Source: Thermosphaera aggregans DSM 11486
Lineage (GTDB): Archaea > Thermoproteota > Thermoprotei_A > Sulfolobales > Desulfurococcaceae
Reading direction: 5' to 3'
NCBI RefSeq assembly: GCF_000092185.1
Contig: NC_014160.1
Coordinates: forward strand, 248,001-312,000
Length of the DNA stretch: 64,000 bases
This document shows positions 42,819 to 49,772 of this stretch, piece by piece; position 1 is the first letter of the stretch; each line of letters begins with the position of its first letter. The translations under genes and the position numbers were made by a program. The notes beneath the pieces are model-generated. The model was not told the origin of the DNA. It ran no database searches and saw only the letters and a program-made list of their open reading frames with translations.

Positions 42819-42902
42819 AGGGTCAGCTACGAGTTAATTTAATAGGGATGAGGAATATAGTGGTCTATGATTTCAATGATTAGACTCCCATGGGCTGACC
42901 CT
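42819..42902. repeat. Nine-base inverted repeat bounding an intergenic segment
   Basis: AGGGTCAGC (42819-42827) and its exact complement GCTGACCCT (42894-42902) bound the spacer between mvk and the next gene, with 66 bases between. Inside are box-C-like GGGATGA (42845-42851) and a box-D-like CTGA (42895-42898), about 50 bases apart, the size of an archaeal C/D guide RNA. No tRNA T-loop motif is present. It could be a small RNA or a regulatory hairpin. Confidence 0.3.
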
Positions 42903-42903
42903 C

Positions 42904-43323
42904 ATGCTTATTGACCGAACCCGTAAAGGCGTGATCAAAGTCAGGGAGAAACCTGAGGTACTGAAGAAGATTAGCCTCTTGATCTCAGAATATCTGACAA
43001 AATTCTACTCTTACAACTCCCAAATCAAGGATAAGAATTACTATTTGAAGCCTGTCCACATGGTCGTTAGAAGAATGCCTGATGGCACCACCGTTAAATA
43101 TTATTATTATGGTCGATACTGGTATTCCGTTCAGAAGACAAGCGGTTCTAGCAAGATTAAATGGGTTTACAAGGGTAGAACAAAGCCTGACCCCAGCCTA
43201 CCAGACCCTCCGGTGAACCCGATCGAAGGGCTGGTAATAAAACAGTTAGACGACTACGTGGAACTAGTCTTCCCCAACGAGGAATTATTTAGGCAAATAT
43301 ATGATCAACTAGTCCGAGACTAG
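42904..43323 (+). CDS. Small basic/aromatic protein of unknown function
   Basis: I do not recognise this 139-residue protein. It is rich in Lys, Arg and Tyr, with a strand-like core (HMVVRRMPDGTTVKYYYYGRYWYSVQKT) that could form an RNA- or DNA-binding sheet, a Pro-rich linker (TKPDPSLPDPPVNP) and a C-terminal helix (NEELFRQIYDQLVRD). No signal or membrane span. It starts just after the inverted repeat at 42819-42902 and has no Shine-Dalgarno, so the start is uncertain. Confidence 0.6.
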   Translation: MLIDRTRKGVIKVREKPEVLKKISLLISEYLTKFYSYNSQIKDKNYYLKPVHMVVRRMPDGTTVKYYYYGRYWYSVQKTSGSSKIKWVYKGRTKPDPSLPDPPVNPIEGLVIKQLDDYVELVFPNEELFRQIYDQLVRD

Positions 43324-43383
43324 CTTCAACAATGATGCGATTTTACCCAGACCCTAGCAATGCTTGAGGATTTAACATTTAAA

Positions 43384-44214
43384 TTAGATAGACGGGTTGA
43401 ATTGTAACATCCATTTCTTCCGGGATTGTTCAACAACTGGCAGTCTCTCCCTAGCCAACCTTATGTTATCGTAATATAGCGTGTATTCCACGTATGCTTC
43501 CCTGAATCCCATGTCAAGCTCCCTATATCCCAGTGGGCTGAAAACCCCGCTTCTCCCCGCGAAGTAATCTCCTGTTTGATCGGCTAGAACAATGTACATC
43601 GTGTTCTCGTGGGCCCTGGCCGAGGCAAGCATTTCCAGGGACTCTTCCTTCAAAGGCCCCTTAAGCCAGCCTGCTTGAACAATAACCCCGTCCGCCCCAT
43701 TTAAAGCGTAAAACCTGAACAGCTCTGGGAAACGGAGATCATAGCATATGGCTACGGCAAGCCTGAACCCTCTAGCCTTGATAAACTTGCTTGGGGCTTC
43801 CCCGTGAAGGAAGTAATCGGACTCCTTGTATCCCAATGCATCGAATAAATGTATTTTACTGTATAAGGGTACGACCTCGCCATCGTTTTTTACTAAGACA
43901 CTCGTGTTTCTAGACCGCGGGGGTTTATCGGTTTTCTCAATAACGTTTACAATGACGTCAATACTTAAGAGCTCTGATAAACGCTTTATCCGGCTTACGA
44001 AAGAGCTCTCCTGAACATGCTCACTGTAAGCGTAGACCTCGTCCGGGCTTTTAAATCTTAAAGGATTTAGCATGCTGTATTCTGGAAATATGACGATATC
44101 TGCCTCCTTATGCTTCTCCATCACCATTTTAAACCCTTTCTCAGCATTTTCTATAGGAGTTCCGTTGAAATCTGCTTGAACTATTCCTATAGTTAGCTCC
44201 ATTTCCTCTCCCAT
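43384..44214 (-). CDS. Carbon-nitrogen hydrolase (nitrilase superfamily)
   Basis: This 276-residue hydrolase of the amidase/nitrilase fold has the complete catalytic triad: Glu45 (FPEYS), Lys120 (YSKIHLFD) and Cys157 (AICYDLRFPELFR). Members cleave C-N bonds of amides or ureido compounds, for example omega-amidase, N-carbamoylputrescine amidase or beta-ureidopropionase. The DLRFPELFR segment is common in omega-amidase/Nit-like proteins. The substrate is not determined, but a ureido substrate would fit the nearby carbamoyl-handling genes. ATG, with another Met at residue 5. Confidence 0.88.
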   Translation of the reverse strand: MGEEMELTIGIVQADFNGTPIENAEKGFKMVMEKHKEADIVIFPEYSMLNPLRFKSPDEVYAYSEHVQESSFVSRIKRLSELLSIDVIVNVIEKTDKPPRSRNTSVLVKNDGEVVPLYSKIHLFDALGYKESDYFLHGEAPSKFIKARGFRLAVAICYDLRFPELFRFYALNGADGVIVQAGWLKGPLKEESLEMLASARAHENTMYIVLADQTGDYFAGRSGVFSPLGYRELDMGFREAYVEYTLYYDNIRLARERLPVVEQSRKKWMLQFNPSI

Positions 44215-44319
44215 CTGGATTAAATCATCTAACCAGTTAATTAACCTTCATAACCCTTTGAATGAGCTGGAAACCATATTTTAACCCTGAGAAAGTGATA
44301 GATTCTATGGGTGATACCT

Positions 44320-44748
44320 ATGGCTTTTCTTAACCTGCTGGATTCTAACGCTAAAAACAAGTGTTTAAGGGAGAAGAGAAAAATGTTAATATTTAGCAGG
44401 TGCATTGAGAAGGAGCACCCAGAGGCTCTAAACAGGTTTATTGGAGAATACTGCCTTTTTTCAGCCTGTCCAGAGGCAGAGCACGTGAACATGCTTGGCT
44501 TCAAGCTCGCCGGGATATTGGCGCGTGGAAGCTATGATGAAGTCGCGGTTTTAACAATTGATGGTAGCATGCACTGTGCCCAGCTCCAATGGATGGTTGA
44601 AGAGGTTTTCAAAATATGTAAACCAACGTGTAGGCGAAAACACATGGTTTTAGTTGAAGGAGAGGTTAGAGAAGTAAGTCCTGAGGCTGTTAAGAAAAGC
44701 AGGTACATGTTTAAAATAGAAAAACTTATTGAGTTGGAGAGAAAATAG
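44320..44748 (+). CDS. Cysteine-rich protein of unknown function
   Basis: This protein of about 142 residues has eight cysteines (KNKCLRE, SRCIEK, EYCLFSACPEAEH, GSMHCAQLQW, FKICKPTCRRKH), suggesting a metal or Fe-S site. There is a compact alpha/beta part (VAVLTIDGSMHCAQLQWMVEEVF). It reminds me of domains found alongside ferredoxins or hydrogenase-like proteins, but I cannot name the family. The ATG at 44320 with GGGTGAT at 44309-44315 is preferred over the GTG at 44311. It precedes the ABC exporter genes by about 40 bases. Confidence 0.6.
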   Translation: MAFLNLLDSNAKNKCLREKRKMLIFSRCIEKEHPEALNRFIGEYCLFSACPEAEHVNMLGFKLAGILARGSYDEVAVLTIDGSMHCAQLQWMVEEVFKICKPTCRRKHMVLVEGEVREVSPEAVKKSRYMFKIEKLIELERK

Positions 44749-44786
44749 CAAGACGTGGAAGGCGGTTGAGTCTTACTTAAACAGTG

Positions 44787-45539
44787 ATGAGAATGAGCGG
44801 CAATCCCCTACTAAGAGTTACTGACTTAATAATTAGGTACGGCTCGTTCACAGCGGTTAACAAGGTGTCCTTTCAGCTCGGCCCGGGAGATGTATACTGC
44901 TTACTCGGCCCTAACGGAGCTGGGAAAACATCAACGATAAAAGCAATCGTAGGCCTTGTAAAACCCGTGGAAGGATCTATAAGTATTTGCGAGAAAAATC
45001 CTTTGACGGATATAGATGCGAAGAACTGTATCGGGTACGTGGCAGAGGATCCAATTCTCATCGAGAGCTTGACTACTCGCGAGCACATAGAGTTCGCGGC
45101 AACCGTTAGAGGGGTTGGAAAGGAGAGTGAAGAATGGGTTAATTACTTGATTAAAGCATTCGACTTCACATTTAACCTAGACAAGCCTGTTTACACCTTG
45201 TCAAGAGGAAACAAGCAGAAAGCTTCACTTATACTTGCTTTAATGCATAAGCCCAAGATTCTAATACTTGACGAGCCATTCACAGGCCTAGACTTTCAGT
45301 CTTCAAGCATTCTCAAAAACATCATAGAGGATTGGAAGAAAAGCCAGAATGGAGTATTGATGTCAACCCATATACTAGAAATAGCTGAGAAAATATGTAC
45401 AAGAGTAGGCGTCATTATCAGCGGTCGATTAATCTTTGAGGATAGTACCGAAAATGTTAAAGCTAGACTTCTCGGCGAAGACAAATTTGCGAAACTGTTG
45501 AACGAGTTAACAAGCAACACTATCCTGGGTAATAAATGA
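44787..45539 (+). CDS. ABC exporter ATPase
   Basis: This is an ABC-2 type ATPase. Walker A is GPNGAGKTS, Q-loop GYVAEDP, signature LSRGNKQKASLI (a GG-to-RG variant common in this group), Walker B ILILDEPFTGLD and switch STHILE. It has 250 residues. It is paired with the membrane protein gene that begins about 27 bases later. Substrate unknown; related systems export lipids, drugs or peptides, or act in membrane stress. The GTG at 44784 is an alternative start. Confidence 0.92.
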   Translation: MRMSGNPLLRVTDLIIRYGSFTAVNKVSFQLGPGDVYCLLGPNGAGKTSTIKAIVGLVKPVEGSISICEKNPLTDIDAKNCIGYVAEDPILIESLTTREHIEFAATVRGVGKESEEWVNYLIKAFDFTFNLDKPVYTLSRGNKQKASLILALMHKPKILILDEPFTGLDFQSSSILKNIIEDWKKSQNGVLMSTHILEIAEKICTRVGVIISGRLIFEDSTENVKARLLGEDKFAKLLNELTSNTILGNK

Positions 45540-45566
45540 ACTCTCGGTGATTGTGTGAGGGGAAAG

Positions 45567-47129
45567 ATGGTTAGAAGCCTTGCCAACATACTGTACAGGG
45601 AACTGGTTTTCCAGTCCACCACACTACTTAGGCTCGGAGGCTTCCTTAAAGATATGAGTGACACGAACAGCTCCGAGCTTCTCAGGAAGATAGACTCCGC
45701 CTTCATGTTTAATAAGATTTTCTCAACGATTCTTTTCGCCGCTATCCCGTGGTTTTATCTCCTAGTCTTCGCCGCGTATACATCAAGCATTGCGATTAGA
45801 GCAGTTGCCATGTCTAGTAGCATAGCTGTTATTTCTCTATTGGCTTTTCTCGAATCACTAAACAATATTGGCGTCTACATGATAAGGCTTCCGGAGGTTC
45901 TTAACCTTTATCCTCTTAGTGAGAAGGAAAAGCTGTTCTCGATTATAGTAATGTATTCAAAGCTTTACGGTGTTCAAGTAATCTCCTTTATTTTATCATC
46001 TACGCTGGTGTATGCTATTGTTACGAGGAACCCAGTGTTGGTTTCAATCAATGTAGTGATATCCATACTCTGCGCGGTTTATGGGCTCACCATTGCCTCA
46101 ATAATGTCTAAGGGATTCTATTATTTCCTCTTGAAAGGTGGGGGTAGGTCTCGATACTTTGTATCATCGGTTTTTAGCTTTCTAGCAGTGGTCATAATAA
46201 TGTGGCCAATAGTCTTAGGGAATATTTTAAAAACTGTACTCTCGCTGATTACTTTCATGGATAACATGGCGATCAGGCTTATTTTCCCCAACCCATTCTT
46301 CAATATCCTTGAAAGCCTAAACCTGGAGCTCAACTTATTCCTTATAGACTCCATGGGCATACTAGCATATGTCATGTTAGCGTATGGAGCATTAAAATTC
46401 ATGTATCGCGAACTCACCTCTTTGATCAACCCATGGACAGGTTTTAAAAACACAAGTGTGATACCTCGTTTTAAGCCAGTCACGATAAAACCAAAGTCGA
46501 TTACAAGGGCGATTATTAATCGTTATCTCAGGGTTGTTTTCAGGCATCCTAGTTATGCAACAGGTTTCTTCACCCCGTTAGCTCTCACAGTATTAAATCT
46601 TCTATCGGGCCCGCATTCTTTCATTGAAGCTACAATAGTTGCTACTGTAGCAATGATTATTTATCCAGTGCTTATGCTAAGCGTTGAGGCCCACGGACAC
46701 TTATTAACGGCTTCCCTGCCGGTTAATACAAGCGTGATAACTCGCTCAATCTTAATTATCGGAGTAGCCGAGTATTCAATAATTTACACTCTTACAATGC
46801 TTTATGCAGGACTTACCAATGGTTTAACGGTTTCAATAGTGCTGGAAACATTGTTCACAATACCCTTGGTAATAAGCCTGATTATGTTGGAAATATGGCT
46901 TTTATTTAAAATGGAAGGGGAGAACTTGTTCACAGGTACATTTTACATGAAGATTTCGAAGACAATAATTATCTACATAGTTTTGTCGGTAACCGTTATA
47001 GCACCAGTCTGGGGGTCGTATTTCTTCGCTTTACTCGTCCTGGGTGGATTGTACAAGACTTTAATTCCTCTGACCCTATCTCTCATAATCTTGATCGTCT
47101 CAACACGGTTATTTCTAAGACTAAAATAG
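45567..47129 (+). CDS. ABC exporter membrane subunit, ABC-2-like
   Basis: This large membrane protein (about 520 residues) has roughly 12 hydrophobic segments and no ATP-binding motifs; it is expected to be the permease of the ATPase encoded directly before it. Segments include MFNKIFSTILFAAIPWFYLLV and TIIIYIVLSVTVIAPVWGSYF. Residues EVLNLYPLSEKEKLFSII resemble ABC-2-type exporters with a long cytoplasmic loop. The ATG at 45567 after GAGGGG is preferred over the GTG at 45555. Confidence 0.75.
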   Translation: MVRSLANILYRELVFQSTTLLRLGGFLKDMSDTNSSELLRKIDSAFMFNKIFSTILFAAIPWFYLLVFAAYTSSIAIRAVAMSSSIAVISLLAFLESLNNIGVYMIRLPEVLNLYPLSEKEKLFSIIVMYSKLYGVQVISFILSSTLVYAIVTRNPVLVSINVVISILCAVYGLTIASIMSKGFYYFLLKGGGRSRYFVSSVFSFLAVVIIMWPIVLGNILKTVLSLITFMDNMAIRLIFPNPFFNILESLNLELNLFLIDSMGILAYVMLAYGALKFMYRELTSLINPWTGFKNTSVIPRFKPVTIKPKSITRAIINRYLRVVFRHPSYATGFFTPLALTVLNLLSGPHSFIEATIVATVAMIIYPVLMLSVEAHGHLLTASLPVNTSVITRSILIIGVAEYSIIYTLTMLYAGLTNGLTVSIVLETLFTIPLVISLIMLEIWLLFKMEGENLFTGTFYMKISKTIIIYIVLSVTVIAPVWGSYFFALLVLGGLYKTLIPLTLSLIILIVSTRLFLRLK

Positions 47130-47161
47130 GTTTCTATGGGTTTTTAACAAAATAAATTATT

Positions 47162-47244
47162 GATCGTGAAGACCCTAAAGCTCGAGGCTGTTCATGCTTA
47201 ATGTTTAAAAAACAAAGTATAGGGGATCTTGAAGACCGTAATGC
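47162..47244. repeat. Pair of 20-base direct repeats
   Basis: Two imperfect direct repeats lie in the spacer between the ABC permease and the ferredoxin gene: GATCGTGAAGACCCTAAAGC at 47162-47181 and GATCTTGAAGACCGTAATGC at 47225-47244. They match at 17 of 20 positions and start 63 bases apart. No function is evident. They could belong to a small RNA or a regulatory site, or result from a local duplication. Confidence 0.4.
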
Positions 47245-47253
47245 CTGGATGTT

Positions 47254-47499
47254 TCACTCTATCTTCTCAATTCTTATTGCGCCTACAGGGCAAACATCGG
47301 CCCCGCTTTTAGCACACTCATATAATTCCTCGGGGATCTCTCCGATTGATATGTCATTGGTTGTTTGAACACTGTATTTTGCAACTACCCGGTTCTTACC
47401 ATTATCATCCCCTAGCTCGAAAATCTCTGGACATGCTGCAGGGGCGGCCCCGCATCCTAGGCAGGTAACTCTGTCTACTATTACCCTGTATTTAGCCAT
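47254..47499 (-). CDS. Ferredoxin with altered cluster ligands
   Basis: This 81-residue ferredoxin aligns without gaps to the single-cluster Thermococcus type. The N-terminal ligand region reads CLGCGAAPAACPEIFEL where that type has C-x2-D/C-x2-C-x3-CP; the third position is Ala instead of Cys. The distal part ECAKSGADVCPVGAI keeps both Cys. The cluster would therefore use an unusual ligand set, perhaps the CP cysteine normally held in a disulfide. It probably carries electrons for ferredoxin-linked oxidoreductases. The DNA codon at the Ala position is unambiguous (GCC). Confidence 0.88.
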   Translation of the reverse strand: MAKYRVIVDRVTCLGCGAAPAACPEIFELGDDNGKNRVVAKYSVQTTNDISIGEIPEELYECAKSGADVCPVGAIRIEKIE

Positions 47500-47598
47500 T
47501 CTAACACCAAATTTATGTTATTGAATCATAAATTATAAATATTTGTCGACCCGGGTAATCTTTTAAAGATGACAGGGTTGTTAAAGAGTTGAACCCTA

Positions 47599-48459
47599 TC
47601 ATTCTCGTAGGATAAAATCTACTACTGGTTTAAGCATGTTGTGGCTTCCCGGCTTGAACATTAAAGGTGTATTTAGAATTTCCTTTGGCTTAAAGATTGA
47701 GAAGAACCTGGGGGTAACGAGATGAGAGGGATCTACAACTCTTTGGGTTAAGTACTGTAAAATACTTTTCGTGGTTGTCCTATCGTATATAAAAGCCCTG
47801 CCGGGGGCAACCGTTATTATTAGGTCAACATGCTCTGCTAAACCAATGCTAGGGATGACCGCGTCGTTGAAGCTTTCCAACAAGACTATATCGTATTTCT
47901 CCAACAGGGTGTTAAGAACCTGACTCGTGATTTCATCGATCCTTTGGCTTACCAGTAGCTCGCCGACTTCTCTTAAACTTTTTTCAACAGCTCCTAACTT
48001 TTTCTTCAAGATCTTTACTATTTCTTGAGCATCTCTGACAGTCCTCTCCACGTTCTCCTGGATCACGAAATGGATTGTTTCTCCGCGGGTATAGTGTGAG
48101 ATACGCCCTAGGACCAGCTGTGGAAGAAATGATGATGCATCATCCAAGTATTTTTCAATGTTGGAGACATAGTTAACAGGGTCTAATGGGGCAATGGCTA
48201 GCGCGATCGGGTTTAAAAGCTCTGGGGGCTCCGTTGTTTCCCTGAAATACATGTATGCATCGTTTCCCACAAGCTTTTTCATCTTAATCGAGTACTTGAT
48301 TGTTCTAGCACTAAACCAGATGTTATGGGCTGCTACAGGTTTATAGGGTACTGCTTTCACGCCATTCGCGGCAAGGGTTTTGAATAGGCTTATCGTAAAC
48401 CATGTCTTCCCAGAATCATAAGTGAGGAGGCCGTTAACCAGTATAGTTTTCTTCCTCAA
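47599..48459 (-). CDS. BioD/CobQ-like P-loop protein of unknown function
   Basis: This 286-residue protein starts with an atypical P-loop (VNGLLTYDSGKTWFTISLFKTLA) and continues AVPYKPVAAHNIWF, like dethiobiotin synthetase/CobQ-type amidoligase ATPases. A later DIVLLESFNDAVIPS segment fits a Walker B. The middle 100 residues are helical and charged. The glycine pattern of a normal Walker A is degraded to GLLTYDSGKT, yet Lys-Thr is kept. No catalytic partner was recognised. It is co-directional with the DUF84 gene, 15 bases away. Confidence 0.65.
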   Translation of the reverse strand: MRKKTILVNGLLTYDSGKTWFTISLFKTLAANGVKAVPYKPVAAHNIWFSARTIKYSIKMKKLVGNDAYMYFRETTEPPELLNPIALAIAPLDPVNYVSNIEKYLDDASSFLPQLVLGRISHYTRGETIHFVIQENVERTVRDAQEIVKILKKKLGAVEKSLREVGELLVSQRIDEITSQVLNTLLEKYDIVLLESFNDAVIPSIGLAEHVDLIITVAPGRAFIYDRTTTKSILQYLTQRVVDPSHLVTPRFFSIFKPKEILNTPLMFKPGSHNMLKPVVDFILRE

Positions 48460-48474
48460 GCTACCACCCTGTAA

Positions 48475-49011
48475 TCATATCAGCCCGTACAATTCCTTGT
48501 TTAATAATTTCACAAGAGCCATAATGGTTGCCGCATAGCTTAACACGTATCTTTCCAGCCTTCCCTTTGTCAAGAACCCTATAAATCCCTGTTTCTCACC
48601 AATTCTTTCAACACCGGTTAAGTATTCCACAGCCTCCTCCAGCTCCTTATACTTACCTGTTAAGATCCACTCGTAAAACCTTCTGGGGACAGGGAATGAG
48701 GGTGAGAAACCGTAGGAGTAGGAACCGTTCTTCTCTATCACATATGATATCTCCACATCAAAAGGTTCATCGTTTACAACATAGAATCCAGCTTCAACCC
48801 CAACCGCGTAGTCACACCCGGGCTCGAAGCAACCCTTAGCACGCTCGAGAGCACCTTTTAATATTTCATCCAGCCCTAAGGGTTGAGGGGGCACACTGGT
48901 TGGCACTTTCTTAGGAATTATCTTGGATACAGTGAAAAATTCTTCGAAGGCGGCTCTGACACCCTTTATCTTAACAGGGTTTAAAGACCCAATGCACAGC
49001 GTTATACTCAT
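48475..49011 (-). CDS. DUF84 inosine/xanthosine triphosphatase
   Basis: This 178-residue house-cleaning nucleotidase, YjjX/DUF84 type, hydrolyses ITP and XTP. Family motifs are IGSLNPVKIKGVRAAFEEFF at the N terminus, QPLGLDEILKGALERA and YAVGVEAGFYVV. It has an ATG start and is followed by the P-loop gene by 15 bases. It diverges from the DUF72 gene with only about 60 bases between the starts. The activity would fit removal of deaminated purine nucleotides at high temperature. Confidence 0.88.
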   Translation of the reverse strand: MSITLCIGSLNPVKIKGVRAAFEEFFTVSKIIPKKVPTSVPPQPLGLDEILKGALERAKGCFEPGCDYAVGVEAGFYVVNDEPFDVEISYVIEKNGSYSYGFSPSFPVPRRFYEWILTGKYKELEEAVEYLTGVERIGEKQGFIGFLTKGRLERYVLSYAATIMALVKLLNKELYGLI

Positions 49012-49072
49012 AGAATTAACCCTTGAAAAACCTAAATTAGTTTCACAGGAAATATATCTTTTTAGGGATCCT

Positions 49073-49768
49073 ATGAAGGTTTATGTCGGGACGAGTGGTT
49101 GGCTATACGATTGGAATGAAGAAGCTACTTTGGACTGGTATGTTGAATTCAGCGGGCTGAATGCTGTCGAATTAAATGCCAGCTTCTATAGGTTTCCATT
49201 CCCTAATCAGGTGAAAGCGTGGATTAGGAAGTCTAAGGATCTAAGATGGTCTGTGAAAACACATAGAAGCATTACGCACTTGAGGAAGCTCAAGCCTGAG
49301 GCTCTGAATACTTGGGAGAAATTCAGAGAACGTTTCAAACCCTTGGACGATAAAATAGATTTCTATCTTTTCCAACTCCCACCGAATTTCTCCTGTAAGG
49401 GGGAGAATTTATCAGGCATAGAGAGATTCTACGTGTCAACCGGATTGGGAAGAAGATTTGCTATCGAGTTTAGGCATTCAACGTGTTTTAACAGTGGTGT
49501 CGCGAAATGGGGAGAGAAGCTTGGTCTCACTATAGTTTCCATAGATGCACCAGTAGCCAGGTGGGTAGTAGCCACGAATAACGTGCTCTACATGCGGCTA
49601 CACGGATCAACAGACTGGTATGGCTATGAATACTCGAAAGAGGAGCTCGCCGAAATAGTCAAGCAAATCATAGATCTACAGCCTGAAATTGTTTACGTTT
49701 TCTTCAACAATGACCACTGGATGCTGGAAAACGCGAGGCTGATGAAAAACCTTCTTGAGCATCGGTAA
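49073..49768 (+). CDS. DUF72 (YecE-like) TIM-barrel protein
   Basis: This protein of 231 residues belongs to the DUF72 family: KVYVGTSGWLYDWNEE at the start, AVELNASFYRFPFPNQVKAWI, FLFQLPPNFSC-like (YLFQLPPNFS), FAIEFRHSTCFN and LYMRLHGSTDWYGYEYS near the end. The function is unknown; the fold resembles a TIM-barrel hydrolase or isomerase. The frame is open from 48923, but the ATG at 49073 matches the family start. Its 3' end is four bases from the convergent MoeA fusion gene. Confidence 0.88.
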   Translation: MKVYVGTSGWLYDWNEEATLDWYVEFSGLNAVELNASFYRFPFPNQVKAWIRKSKDLRWSVKTHRSITHLRKLKPEALNTWEKFRERFKPLDDKIDFYLFQLPPNFSCKGENLSGIERFYVSTGLGRRFAIEFRHSTCFNSGVAKWGEKLGLTIVSIDAPVARWVVATNNVLYMRLHGSTDWYGYEYSKEELAEIVKQIIDLQPEIVYVFFNNDHWMLENARLMKNLLEHR

Positions 49769-49772
49769 AGGA

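Noticed and set aside
42819-42902. Possible tRNA suggested by terminal pairing
   Set aside because: The acceptor-like ends pair, but there is no T-loop (GTTCGAATC-type) motif, no anticodon arm of the right size and no CCA-proximal geometry.
47599-48459. Dethiobiotin synthetase (bioD)
   Set aside because: The P-loop glycines differ, the catalytic Lys and substrate loops are not recognisable, and no other biotin gene is near.
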